Positions 30,275 to 38,664 of a stretch of DNA of 38,664 nt are shown one piece after another. Numbering within the stretch: position 1 is the first letter of the stretch; each line of letters starts with the position of its first letter. The stretch spans positions 1 to 38,664 of the forward strand of contig SHXO01000020.1 of the NCBI GenBank assembly GCA_009693245.1, in the 5' to 3' direction. The stretch is from Betaproteobacteria bacterium. Lineage in GTDB: Bacteria; Pseudomonadota; Gammaproteobacteria; Burkholderiales; SHXO01. The notes under the pieces were generated by a model. That model was given only the letters and a program-made list of their open reading frames with translations. It searched no databases and had not been told where the DNA came from. The translations under genes were made by a program, and so were the position numbers.

Positions 30275-32818
30275 TTAGTCCCTTGCTTTCTTGAGGCGGT
30301 AGAGCGCCTCCAGCGCTTCGCGTGGCGAAAGCGCGTCCGGATCGATGCCTTCGAGCATTTCCCCGAGGGCATCGCGCGGCGCCACGGGGGCCGGGGCCGC
30401 GAACAGATCTCCTTGCTGGTGGGCCACGGCGCTTCTCGATTCAAGTTCCGCGAGTTTGCGCTTTGCGCCGCGAATGGCGGCAACGGGAATGCCGGCCAGT
30501 TGCGCCACTTGAATGCCATAACTTTGGTTCGCGGGGCCTTCTTGCACGCTGTGCAGGAACACGATACGGTCCTTGTGCTCCACGGCGTGCACATGCACGT
30601 TGGCCACGTCTTCGTGGAGTTGCGCCAATTGGATCAACTCGAAGTAATGCGTGGCGAATAATGTGTAGGCGCGATTCTTTTCCACCAAATGCACGGCGAT
30701 CGCCCAAGCCAGCGATAACCCATCGAAGGTGGACGTACCGCGGCCCACTTCGTCCATCAGCACCAAGCTGCGGGATGTGGCGTTATGCAGAATTTCCGCC
30801 GCCTCGGTCATCTCGACCATGAAGGTGGAGCGGCCCCCGGCCAAATCGTCCGAGGCGCCGATGCGGGTGAAGATGGCGTCCAAGGGCCCCAATTGCGCGC
30901 GCTTCGCGGGGACGAAAGAACCGCAATGGGCGAGCAAGGCGATGAGGGCCAGTTGCCGCATGTAGGTGGATTTACCGCCCATGTTGGGACCGGTGACCAA
31001 GAGAAGTTTTCGGCGGTGGCCAAGGCGTACATCATTGGGAACGAACTCGCCGGCCTGCTGTTCCACCACGGGATGCCGGCCCGCCTCGACGATGATCTCG
31101 TCCAGGTTCGAGAAGGTTGGGCGGGATAGACCGAGCGCCTCGGCGCGCCTGGCGAAACAAACCAGCACATCCAATTCGGCGAGCGCTCGTGCTACTTGCT
31201 GAAACCATGGAATTTCGGCTGTGAGGTCCTCCAGTAGCACGTCGTAAAGATATTTCTCTCTCGCCAGCGCGCGGTCTTGCGCCGAGAGCGCTTTATCTTC
31301 GAAGCTTTTGAGTTCCGGGGTGATGTAGCGCTCGGCGTTCTTAAGGGTTTGGCGTCTCCTGTAGTCCGCCGGTACGCTCTCGGACCGCGCGCGGCTCACC
31401 TCGATGTAAAAACCGTGCACCCGGTTATATTCGACCTTGAGATTGGCGATTCCGGAGCGCTGGCGCTCGCGCGATTCGAGATCCAGCAAGAAGGCACCGC
31501 AATCGTTTTGAATGGCTCGCAGTTCGTCCAGCTCCGCATCGAATCCATCGGCGATCACGCCACCCTCTCGTACTACGGCACCAGGTTCGGGCCTTAGAGC
31601 GCGAGTCAAGAGAGCAAGCACCTGGGGCCTTGGTTCCAGTTGGTTGCCCAATTCCTGTAACCGCGTGCTACCGAATGAATCCAAGGGATCGCGAAGGGAG
31701 TGAAGCTGATGCAAGGTTTCTCGCAGCGCGGCGAGTTCCTTGGGCCGGGCAGACCTTAGCGCGATACGCGTGGCTATGCGTTCCACGTCGGCGCATTGAG
31801 CCAGATGGCGCCGCAGCGTCGCGGGGCCGCCCGGCATTCCGCCGTGGCACAGCGTCTCCACCGCTTCTAGCCTGGCTTCGATCTCGGTGCGGTCGCGCAG
31901 TGGATGATGCAACCACCGCCGCAAGGTTCGGCTACCCATGCTGGAGGCGCAGTCGTCTAGCAAGGAAAACAACGTTGGCGCATTTTCTCCGCGCAGGGTC
32001 TCGGAAATTTCGAGATTGCGGCGGGTCTGCGCATCGAGCCGTACATATTGATCGGAGGGTTCCCGCGCGATGGTGCGTATGTGGGCGAGCGATTGCGTTT
32101 GCGTACTCTTGCAATATTCGAACAATGCACCTGCCGCGCCCAGGGCAAGGTTCAACCCCTCCACGCCGAAGCCCGCAAGGTCGCGCGTGCCGAAATGCTC
32201 GCAAAGGACGCGTTGTGCTCGGTCAGGGTCGAATTTCCAAGCGGCCAAGCTCTTTTGTGCCGCCGTAGCGATGGCGAGTTCTTGCGAGTCGTCGGGCATG
32301 AGCAGTTCGGCCGGGCGCAGCCGCTCCAGTTCCGGCGCAAGCCTGCTTCTTGAAATTTCGAATACCCGGAACTCTCCCGAGGCGAATCCTATCCACGCAA
32401 TTCCCGCCCGGTCAGGCGAAAGCGCGACGGCGGCCAGAAGATTATCTTGGCGCTCGTCCAAGAGGCTCGCATCCACCAATGTTCCAGGCGTAATCACACG
32501 GGTGACTTGCCGCTCGACGGGGCCCTTGGACGTGCCCGGATCGCCTATTTGCTCGCAGATGGCAACGGACTCGCCCAGTCTCACCAGTTTGGCGAGGTAT
32601 TGATCCGCGGCATGATAAGGGACGCCCGCCATCTTGATTGGGCTACCAGCCGATTGTCCGCGCGAGGTGAGGGTGATGTCCAAGAGACGGGACGCTCGTT
32701 CGGCGTCCTCGTGAAACAATTCGTAAAAATCCCCCATGCGGTAGAACAGCAACATTCCGGGGTACCGAGCCTTGATGCTCAAGTACTGCTGCATCATGGG
32801 AGTATGCGTGGGCGTCAT
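30275..32818 (-). CDS. mutS: DNA mismatch repair protein MutS
   Basis: An 847-residue MutS. The mismatch-binding F-x-E motif is in [14 protein letters not shown] near residue 25. The clamp and core regions follow. Walker A is [14 protein letters not shown], Walker B/signature is [20 protein letters not shown], and the ATPase closes with [13 protein letters not shown]. The end carries a short C-terminal helical part after [20 protein letters not shown], as in E. coli-type MutS. ATG 32818 was selected as it begins [20 protein letters not shown]. The frame is open to 33163, but that extension has no MutS content. mutL is not in the window. Confidence 0.95.
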   Translation of the reverse strand: MTPTHTPMMQQYLSIKARYPGMLLFYRMGDFYELFHEDAERASRLLDITLTSRGQSAGSPIKMAGVPYHAADQYLAKLVRLGESVAICEQIGDPGTSKGPVERQVTRVITPGTLVDASLLDERQDNLLAAVALSPDRAGIAWIGFASGEFRVFEISRSRLAPELERLRPAELLMPDDSQELAIATAAQKSLAAWKFDPDRAQRVLCEHFGTRDLAGFGVEGLNLALGAAGALFEYCKSTQTQSLAHIRTIAREPSDQYVRLDAQTRRNLEISETLRGENAPTLFSLLDDCASSMGSRTLRRWLHHPLRDRTEIEARLEAVETLCHGGMPGGPATLRRHLAQCADVERIATRIALRSARPKELAALRETLHQLHSLRDPLDSFGSTRLQELGNQLEPRPQVLALLTRALRPEPGAVVREGGVIADGFDAELDELRAIQNDCGAFLLDLESRERQRSGIANLKVEYNRVHGFYIEVSRARSESVPADYRRRQTLKNAERYITPELKSFEDKALSAQDRALAREKYLYDVLLEDLTAEIPWFQQVARALAELDVLVCFARRAEALGLSRPTFSNLDEIIVEAGRHPVVEQQAGEFVPNDVRLGHRRKLLLVTGPNMGGKSTYMRQLALIALLAHCGSFVPAKRAQLGPLDAIFTRIGASDDLAGGRSTFMVEMTEAAEILHNATSRSLVLMDEVGRGTSTFDGLSLAWAIAVHLVEKNRAYTLFATHYFELIQLAQLHEDVANVHVHAVEHKDRIVFLHSVQEGPANQSYGIQVAQLAGIPVAAIRGAKRKLAELESRSAVAHQQGDLFAAPAPVAPRDALGEMLEGIDPDALSPREALEALYRLKKARD

Positions 32819-32991
32819 TCGTGTTGTCTTGCTGGAGGGGGAAGACCGGGTTACCGGGAAGAGCCGGCAATCGATAGAGGGTGGCTGGGGGCGAGCATTT
32901 TCCCGATAATAGGGGCTTACCTCAAGCTTGTTCGTGTTCATTTTCAGTGTCCGTGATGTATCCTTGAGGGGGATGCTGTGCCCGGGAGTGA
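32819..32991. promoter_or_regulatory. mutS upstream region
   Basis: The gap between mutS and the kinase remnant holds no gene I can support. On the minus strand TATTAT (revcomp of 32906-32911) with CGAACA 17 bases upstream is a weak promoter candidate for mutS, ~90 bases before its ATG. No kinase-like coding could be found in any plus-strand frame here, so the N-terminal half of the kinase to the right is absent. Confidence 0.3.
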
Positions 32992-34476
32992 ATTGATACG
33001 AGATATTACATGTCGCCGTAACAATACCGGGGGCAGCATGCGGACTGGCGCACGGACATTTTCTCGGCCGGCGTGATTTTCTACGAGCTTCTAACGGGCG
33101 AAAAACCTTTCCCCGGTACGACCAGTGCCCCGGTGATGCACCGGGTGCTGTTGGAGGAGCCACTCAACCCTTCGGTCATCAACACTCAACTCCCCAAGGA
33201 GCTCGACGCGGTAGCGCTAAGCGCCCTTGCCAAGGACTACCAGGAGCGCTTTCAATCGGCGCGTGAATTCTTGCAGATGATCGACACCGTGTTGCGCCGC
33301 CATTCGGGCCCCGGGCGTGCGCGTGAGGTCTCCCAGCAAGCACCGGTTATTGGCGATCCGCAGGCGCTGTCCATCGATCCTTCCGCCTCGCTGGGGCGCG
33401 CTAGTGCCGGGGGCAACCGCTTGAGCGCGGCCCGGCGGCTTTCCACCACGCTCCAGCGGGGTCCAGCCAGCCGCGGCCAGGCTGTCATTCCCCCGGCGGC
33501 AAAGGCGCTCAGAATCGAACCGACCCTTGACCATCCGGTGGCGTGGGAAAGGTTGGACGATGCGCGCGCGCGCATCCTCTTTGTGGATGATGAAGAGCGC
33601 ATCCTCACGGCGCTGCGTTCTGTATTCAGGGTGCATTACCAGGTGGTGACCTGCGCGCAACCGCTCGAGGCGCTGGCGCTCGTCGAAAGTTCCAGCTTTC
33701 CCGTGGTGGTGAGCGACCAGAGAATGCCGGGAATGCTAGGCGTGGAATTCCTACGCAAGGTAAGAGATATTTCGCCGGCCTCGGTGCGCATCCTTCTGAC
33801 CTGGTATTCCGATCTCGCCTCCATGGTGGGCTCCATTAACGAGGGCGAGGTCTACCGGTTCATCAGCAAACCTTGGGATACCCAGGAGATTCTGGAGGTG
33901 GTGGCCGAGGCCGCCAGCATCGGTAACCGGCTGCTCAAGCGCGGCATTACCGCCGAGTTGCCGCCCCCCATCACCCCCGATGCGGTGCTGGTGATCGACG
34001 AGTCGCGCGAGACCTACAACGAGATCGTGGGTTTTCTCGAAGGCGCGGCGGAGGTGGTGTACGCGAGAGGTATCACCGATGCCTTGAGCGTATTGCAGAA
34101 ACGCGAGACCGCCGTGGTAATCGCCGATGTCGATAGCGGTTTGGACAATTACCTCGTGTTCCTGAATGTGCTAAAGCGAGAACGCCCCGAGATACTGGTG
34201 ATCGCGCTCACTTCGGCTTCGGATTCCGAATACGTGATTCAATTCATCAGCTCGGCGCAGATCTACCGCTTTCTCAACAAGCCGGTGAACTTCGGTCTCA
34301 TGGAACAGTATGTGCGCTCGGCCATCGCGCAACACGAGGCGTATCGCGCGACTCCCGAATTACTTGACAAACACTCGGTGCACGAATCCCGGCAGGCCGT
34401 CGAATCCACGATCGCACGCTGGATTAAGGATGGACTGCGATCTTTGCGCGGCAGACTCGCATCTCCAAGACACTAG
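32992..34476 (+). pseudogene. Truncated Ser/Thr protein kinase - double receiver domain protein
   Basis: In frame from 32992 the translation reads IDTRYYMSP, then stop TAA at 33019-33021, then [17 protein letters not shown] and [15 protein letters not shown]. This is the activation-loop end and C-lobe of a bacterial Ser/Thr kinase; the stop stands where family members have the Glu of SPEQ. ALAKDYQERFQSAREFL closes the kinase. Two receiver domains follow. The first is ILFVDDEERILTALRSVF with phospho-Asp in VVSDQRMPGM, and has Trp where the usual T-G-Y has Gly (LLTWYSD). The second is AVLVIDESRETYNEIVGFL with Asp in VVIADVDSG. The N-lobe and catalytic loop are missing before 32992, next to mutS. 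The ORF from GTG 33073 (467 codons) is intact and could still produce the receiver part, so decay may be incomplete. The stop overlaps suhB's stop. Confidence 0.8.
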
Positions 34477-35279
34477 CCCCTAAGCGCAGCCGTGATATGC
34501 GGCTTTAAGGCCGCAACCAATTGTTCATAAATCTTCGGTGACCCGGCGATAATTCGCCCGGATTGCATGAATCCATTGCCGCCTTCCAGATCGCCCACCA
34601 ATCCGCCGGATTCGGTGATGAGCAGGGCGCCCGCCGCCATATCCCAGGGAGCTAGCCCGATCTCGAAAACCCCGTCCAACCGCCCGGCGGCCACGTTTGC
34701 AAGATCGAGGGCCGCGGCCCCTGGGCGGCGTATACCGGCGGTCTTTTGCATGAGATCCTTGAGCATCGCGCCATAGGCGTCGATGTGCTCGAACATGCGG
34801 AAGGGAAATCCCGTGCCGATCAACCCGTCGATGAGTTTGTCGCGTTTGGAGACCCGTAGGCGCCGGTCGTTCAAGAATGCGCCGCGTCCGCGCGTCGCGG
34901 TGTACAAATCATTGCGGCATGGATCGTAGATCACGGCGTGCGTCAGCACGCCCTTGTAGGCCAGTCCGATGGATACCGCATACTGCTCGAATCCATGCAA
35001 GAAATTAGTGGTGCCATCGAGGGGGTCGATGATCCAAAGATAGTCCGATTTGCCGGTGGCACCACTCTCCTCTGCTAGAATCGCGTGGTCCGGATAGCTC
35101 GCATGCAGCGTCTCGATGATGGCTTCCTCGGCGGCGCGATCGACCTCGGATACCAAATCGTTCAAGCTCTTGTGCCGGACTGTCAGGGCGTCCAGATTTT
35201 GAGCCCCGCGGCTGATCACCCGGCCTGCATTGCGGGCGGCCTTTACCGCGATGCTGACCATGGGATGAAGAGTGGACAT
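34473..35279 (-). CDS. suhB: Inositol-1-monophosphatase family protein
   Basis: A 268-residue Mg-dependent phosphatase; in bacteria SuhB also joins rRNA antitermination complexes. Metal-site motifs are ILAEESG (Glu-70/71), [15 protein letters not shown] (Asp-85, Asp-88) and [20 protein letters not shown] 35279 gives [19 protein letters not shown], the family opening; the frame runs back to 35330 without SuhB character. The 3' end overlaps the stop of the kinase remnant. trmJ is divergent, 111 bp away, as in many proteobacteria. Confidence 0.93.
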   Translation of the reverse strand: MSTLHPMVSIAVKAARNAGRVISRGAQNLDALTVRHKSLNDLVSEVDRAAEEAIIETLHASYPDHAILAEESGATGKSDYLWIIDPLDGTTNFLHGFEQYAVSIGLAYKGVLTHAVIYDPCRNDLYTATRGRGAFLNDRRLRVSKRDKLIDGLIGTGFPFRMFEHIDAYGAMLKDLMQKTAGIRRPGAAALDLANVAAGRLDGVFEIGLAPWDMAAGALLITESGGLVGDLEGGNGFMQSGRIIAGSPKIYEQLVAALKPHITAALRG

Positions 35280-35390
35280 GTGAATGTTCTCTTGCGGAAA
35301 AAGGGAACCCAGCATTCTAGCCTGCTTCACGTACCGATCGATGTCCCACCCTTCGCCGTTAATGATTCCGTGTCCCTAGATCTTGGCGTT

Positions 35391-36146
35391 ATGAGCCCGC
35401 ACGCGCTCCTCGGGCGTGTGCGCGTGGTGCTATCTCATCCGAGCCACCCCAGGAACATCGGCGCGGCGGCGCGCGCCATGAAGACCATGGGCTTGTCGCG
35501 GCTCTATCTGGTGAATCCACTGAAATTCCCGCATCCGGAAGCAACGGCTTTGGCGGCGCACTCCACGGACATCCTGGAGCGCGCGCGGGTCTGCCAGTCC
35601 CTGGACGAGGCCCTCACGGGGACGGTTTTCGCCGTGGCCAGTACGGCTAGAGTACGCGGGCTCGCACACGAACAGTTGAGCGCTCGCGAAGCGGGCCACA
35701 GAATCGCCGTGGAGGCGGCGCGTGGCGAGGTCGCTCTCGTCATGGGGACGGAGAAGTGGGGGCTGACCACGGAGGAGGTAAGCCGCTGCAATGTGCTGGC
35801 GGTCATCCCCTCGAGCCCTGATTTCTCGTCTTTGAATCTGGCGGCTGCGGTGCAGGTGTTTGCATACGAAATCTACCAGGCGGTGGCGAAGCCTGCCGGC
35901 CAACGAATCACCGATCTACCAGCATCCCATGAAGAGACCGAGCATTTCTTGTCTCACTTGGAGGACGTCTTATATCAAGTGCAATTCCTCAACGACCATC
36001 ATCCCAAGAAGATCATGTTGCGCCTACGCCGCTTATTCGCCCGCGCTCGCATGGAGAAGAAGGAAGTGCGTATTCTGCGGGGGGTACTCACCGAAATTCA
36101 GAAGAATCTGAGGCCTGAGGCCCTGAACTTGTCACGTAAAGATTGA
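35391..36146 (+). CDS. trmJ: tRNA (cytidine/uridine-2'-O-)-methyltransferase TrmJ
   Basis: A 251-residue SPOUT-class methyltransferase modifying position 32 of several tRNAs with AdoMet. Landmarks are VVLSHPSHPRNIGAAARAMK, LYLVNPLKFPHPEATALAAH, LVMGTEKWGLTTEEVSRCN (the knot region, G-x-E-x-x-G-L) and IPSSPDFSSLNLAAAVQVFA. A C-terminal extension (~175-251) is typical for TrmJ. The first ATG with family content is 35391; the frame back to 35085 overlaps suhB. It is followed by iscR at 63 bp, as in E. coli and many relatives. Confidence 0.92.
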   Translation: MSPHALLGRVRVVLSHPSHPRNIGAAARAMKTMGLSRLYLVNPLKFPHPEATALAAHSTDILERARVCQSLDEALTGTVFAVASTARVRGLAHEQLSAREAGHRIAVEAARGEVALVMGTEKWGLTTEEVSRCNVLAVIPSSPDFSSLNLAAAVQVFAYEIYQAVAKPAGQRITDLPASHEETEHFLSHLEDVLYQVQFLNDHHPKKIMLRLRRLFARARMEKKEVRILRGVLTEIQKNLRPEALNLSRKD

Positions 36147-36166
36147 TCGAAACGCCCGGGTATTGT

Positions 36167-36191
36167 AAAGTTGAGGAAATTAGTCGGGGAT
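36167..36191 (+). promoter_or_regulatory. Candidate type-1 IscR binding site upstream of iscR
   Basis: The 25-bp stretch has half-sites AAAGTTGA (left) and TAGTCGGGGAT (right) around an A/T-rich GGAAAT. Against the type-1 IscR motif recalled from E. coli, 21 of 25 positions agree by my count; mismatches are at motif positions 2, 9, 10 and 23. It lies 19 bases before ATG 36210. It would give negative autoregulation of iscR-suf by [2Fe-2S]-IscR. Confidence 0.65.
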
Positions 36192-36209
36192 TCCTTCGAG
36201 GGCGAGAGC

Positions 36210-36689
36210 ATGAGACTTACGACCAAAGGCAGGTTTGCCGTCACCGCAATGATGGATTTGGCGATGCGAGAGGGCACGGGCCCCGTGTCCCTGGCCTCCA
36301 TTTCCGAGCGCCAGAAAATATCGTTGTCTTATCTGGAGCAGCTCTTCGGGCGCCTGCGGCGAGAGGGTTTGGTGAGTAGTGTTCGGGGGCCAGGAGGGGG
36401 ATACCGTCTGGGTAAGGGTGTTGAGGAAATTTCCGTGGCCGAAATTATCTTGGCCGTGGACGAACCCATCGACACCACCGGGTGCGCGGGCCAGGAGAAT
36501 TGCAAGGATGACAACGGCAAGTGTCTGACCCACGATTTGTGGATGTCATTGAATCATAAGATATTCGACTACCTGGGTTCCGTCAGTATCGGGCAATTGG
36601 TGGCGAAGCAGAAGAACGCCAAGCAAGGCGTCGTCGAAATCAAGGATCACCGGCTCCACCGGCGAGAAGGTGTGACGGCTAGAGTTTAG
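36210..36689 (+). CDS. iscR: Fe-S cluster-sensing transcription regulator IscR
   Basis: A 159-residue Rrf2-family regulator. The winged helix is MRLTTKGRFAVTAMMDLAMR with ISLSYLEQLFGRLRREGLV. The cluster ligands are Cys-92, Cys-98 and Cys-105 with His-108 (GCAGQENC, then KCLTHDLW). The spacing is one residue longer between the second and third Cys than in E. coli IscR (92, 98, 104). Normally [2Fe-2S]-IscR represses isc genes, and apo-IscR activates suf. Here it heads an iscR-sufA-sufB-sufC operon. ATG 36210 has a weak GAG ahead of it; the frame runs back to 36171. Confidence 0.93.
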   Translation: MRLTTKGRFAVTAMMDLAMREGTGPVSLASISERQKISLSYLEQLFGRLRREGLVSSVRGPGGGYRLGKGVEEISVAEIILAVDEPIDTTGCAGQENCKDDNGKCLTHDLWMSLNHKIFDYLGSVSIGQLVAKQKNAKQGVVEIKDHRLHRREGVTARV

Positions 36690-36722
36690 GCAGGGAGGCA
36701 ATTTTGAAGTCTGGAGTAAACA

Positions 36723-37046
36723 GTGGCGATTCAACTAACTGAGCGAGCAGCGAAGCAGATCAAGCGGTCCTTGGAAAAGCGCGGTAAAGGCTTGGGGCTG
36801 CGCTTGGGTATCAAGAAGGTGGGATGCTCGGGATTGGCCTATACCTTCGACTACGCCGACGACATCGGCGATGGCGACCAGTTGTTCGAGGCCCACGAAG
36901 TGAAAGTCGTGGTGGATGGCGAGGCCTTGAAGGTGATCGACGGCTCGACCCTGGATTTCGTCAGGGAAGGACTCAAGGAATCCTTCAAGTTCGACAACCC
37001 CAACGCCAAGAGCCAATGCGGGTGCGGCGAGAGTTTCAATGTATAG
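36723..37046 (+). CDS. sufA: A-type Fe-S carrier protein (SufA/IscA family)
   Basis: A 107-residue A-type carrier that accepts and delivers Fe-S clusters or iron. The three conserved Cys are Cys-35 (KVGCSGLAYTF) and Cys-99/Cys-101 (SQCGCGESF). It starts at GTG 36723, with GGAG at about 7 bases before it. It lies between iscR (33 bases after) and sufB (6 bases before). IscA and SufA cannot be told apart by sequence; its position with sufB argues for SufA. Confidence 0.88.
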   Translation: MAIQLTERAAKQIKRSLEKRGKGLGLRLGIKKVGCSGLAYTFDYADDIGDGDQLFEAHEVKVVVDGEALKVIDGSTLDFVREGLKESFKFDNPNAKSQCGCGESFNV

Positions 37047-37052
37047 ATTCCC

Positions 37053-38489
37053 ATGAGCGCCGTACTCGAAAACCTCGTCAACCAGCCCTATAAGCACGGT
37101 TTTATCACCGACATCGAATCCGATGTCGTGCCCAAGGGTCTGAACGAGGACGTGATACGGCTGATTTCCATGAAGAAGGAAGAGCCTGAATGGCTCCTGG
37201 AATTTCGCCTCAAGGCTTACCGGCACTGGCTGACCATGACCGAGCCGGTCTGGCCCAACGTGAAGTACCCGAAGATCGATTTTCAAGACATCAGCTACTA
37301 CGCCGCGCCCAAGCCCAAGAAGAAGCTCAATTCCATGGATGAGGTCGATCCGGAGTTACTGCGCACTTTCGAGAAGCTGGGCGTGCCGATGCACGAGCGG
37401 CAAGCCTTGGCTGGCGTGGCGGTGGACGTCATCTTCGACAGCGTATCGGTGACCACCACTTACAAGAAAAAGCTCGCCGAAGTGGGGGTGATTTTTTGTT
37501 CTTTTTCCGAGGCGGTGAAGGACCATTCGGAGCTTATCAAGAAATATCTGGGCAGCGTGGTTCCGGCTGGGGACAATTTCTATGCGGCGCTCAATTCGGC
37601 GGTATTCACCGACGGTTCCTTCTGCTTCATCCCAAAGGGCGTGCGCTGCCCCATGGAGTTGTCCACGTATTTCCGGATCAATACGCAGGATTCCGGGCAG
37701 TTCGAGCGCACCTTGATCGTGGCGGAGGAGGGCAGCCACGTGTCCTATCTCGAAGGTTGCACGGCGCCTAAGTTCGATACCAACCAACTGCATGCCGCCG
37801 TGGTGGAACTGGTGGCGTTGGACAATGCCGAGATCAAGTACTCCACGGTGCAGAATTGGTATGCGGGCGACAAGGACGGCGTGGGAGGCATCTACAACTT
37901 CGTCACCAAGCGCGGCTTATGTAAAGGCGTGCGCTCCAAGATCTCCTGGACGCAGGTGGAAACCGGCTCCGCCATCACCTGGAAATACCCCTCGTGCGTG
38001 CTCCAAGGCGATGAGTCCACCGGAGAGTTTTACTCCGTGGCGCTCACCAATCATCACCAGCAAGCCGACACTGGGACCAAGATGGTCCACATCGGCCGCA
38101 ATACCAAGAGCACCATCATCAGCAAGGGCATATCGGCGGGGAAATCGATCAACAGCTACCGCGGCTTGGTAAAGATCAGTCCCAAGGCCGCGGGTGCGCG
38201 CAATTACTCTCAGTGCGATTCCATGTTGATCGGCCAAGCTTGCGCCGCCAGCACCTTTCCATATATCGATGTGCAGAACAAAACGGCCACCGTGGAACAC
38301 GAGGCCACCACATCCAAGATCGGGGAGGACCAATTGTTCTATTTCGCGAGCCGCGGCATCGGCACCGAGGAAGCCGTGTCCATGATCATCAACGGTTTTT
38401 GCAAGGACGTGTTCACACAGTTGCCCATGGAATTCGCCGTGGAGGCTACCAAGCTGCTGGGCCTCAAGCTAGAAGGAAGTGTTGGATGA
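37053..38489 (+). CDS. sufB: Fe-S cluster scaffold subunit SufB
   Basis: A 478-residue SufB of the SufBC2D scaffold. It has the long N-terminal segment ([20 protein letters not shown]) and [20 protein letters not shown], then the beta-helix. The conserved Cys is in [14 protein letters not shown] (Cys-388). The protein ends with [17 protein letters not shown]. Its start is ATG 37053, 6 bases after sufA. The stop overlaps sufC (ATGA). sufD, sufS and sufE or sufU would be expected beyond the window. Confidence 0.95.
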   Translation: MSAVLENLVNQPYKHGFITDIESDVVPKGLNEDVIRLISMKKEEPEWLLEFRLKAYRHWLTMTEPVWPNVKYPKIDFQDISYYAAPKPKKKLNSMDEVDPELLRTFEKLGVPMHERQALAGVAVDVIFDSVSVTTTYKKKLAEVGVIFCSFSEAVKDHSELIKKYLGSVVPAGDNFYAALNSAVFTDGSFCFIPKGVRCPMELSTYFRINTQDSGQFERTLIVAEEGSHVSYLEGCTAPKFDTNQLHAAVVELVALDNAEIKYSTVQNWYAGDKDGVGGIYNFVTKRGLCKGVRSKISWTQVETGSAITWKYPSCVLQGDESTGEFYSVALTNHHQQADTGTKMVHIGRNTKSTIISKGISAGKSINSYRGLVKISPKAAGARNYSQCDSMLIGQACAASTFPYIDVQNKTATVEHEATTSKIGEDQLFYFASRGIGTEEAVSMIINGFCKDVFTQLPMEFAVEATKLLGLKLEGSVG

Positions 38490-38664
38490 TCGCAATAAGC
38501 GCGAGCACCTTGCTCGAAGTGCGCGGATTGGCCGCGTCCGTCGCGGGTGTGTCCATTCTCAAGGGTATCGATATCACCGTGAAGGCTGGGGAAGTGCACG
38601 CCATCATGGGGCCGAACGGCTCGGGCAAGAGCACGTTCTCCAAGGTTCTGGCGGGGCATCCTTC
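38486..38664 (+). CDS. sufC: Fe-S assembly ATPase SufC (5' part, cut by window end)
   Basis: The first 59 codons read into a Suf[41 protein letters not shown] with Walker A complete, then VLAGHP at the edge. SufC hydrolyses ATP in SufBC2D. It starts at ATG 38486, sharing ATGA with the sufB stop. Confidence 0.93.
   Translation, partial: MIAISASTLLEVRGLAASVAGVSILKGIDITVKAGEVHAIMGPNGSGKSTFSKVLAGHP

Noticed and set aside
32819-33163. Upstream extension of mutS by 115 codons
   Set aside because: No MutS-like sequence, and it runs into the kinase remnant on the other strand; ATG 32818 gives the normal MutS start.

Overview
The window looks like a chromosomal segment of a betaproteobacterium. The basis is protein-level resemblance recognised by eye: GlnB, MaiA, SfsA, TrmJ, MutS, the lolA-rarA-serS run after ftsK, and a full ccmABCDEFGHI cytochrome c maturation operon. 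Most of it is compact housekeeping DNA. Genes in operons commonly overlap by ATGA, GTGA or TGATG. Convergent gene pairs end within 0-12 bp of each other. Only one strong intrinsic terminator was seen (8330-8360).

Layout. 1-1392: the tail of a nitrate-reductase-like protein with a BFD-type [2Fe-2S] domain, then a uroporphyrinogen-III synthase (hemD type). Together they suggest the edge of a nitrate/nitrite assimilation locus that needs siroheme. 1405-2159: a Phd/VapC toxin-antitoxin pair with its own promoter region. 2165-2604: a collapsed SAM-domain adenylate cyclase gene on the minus strand. 2723-7921: a plus-strand operon with an LCAD/IVD-type acyl-CoA dehydrogenase, an ADP-forming acyl-CoA synthetase alpha-like subunit, maleylacetoacetate isomerase, an unrecognised lipoprotein and a LOG-family nucleotide hydrolase. 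8015-11750: small exported or membrane proteins, then a minus-strand set (DUF2726-like, FKBP, SfsA, DUF482/GNAT).

11751-21155: glnB (PII) behind two adjacent hairpins, smr and trxB on the minus strand, then ftsK-lolA-rarA-serS on the plus strand, mltF on the minus strand, and tRNA-Ser(CGA). 21221-30262: transaldolase (TTG start with a perfect ribosome binding site), then ccmA to ccmI with mltB translationally coupled at the end. 30275-32818: mutS on the minus strand. 32992-34476: a broken Ser/Thr kinase-double receiver gene. 34473-38664: suhB (minus), trmJ, then iscR-sufA-sufB-sufC, with sufC cut by the window edge and a good type-1 IscR site upstream of iscR.

How the genes work together. 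The ccm operon exports haem, loads it on CcmE and attaches it to apocytochromes c. FtsK, LolA, MltB and MltF serve division and envelope upkeep. RarA, MutS and possibly Smr serve DNA maintenance. The iscR-suf operon makes Fe-S clusters under probable IscR feedback.

I did not find a convincing new multi-gene system. The most unusual items are two decayed signalling genes (the cyclase and the kinase/receiver), the lipoprotein with an HxCxCxH motif, the tandem hairpins before glnB, and the IscR site controlling a SUF rather than an ISC operon.
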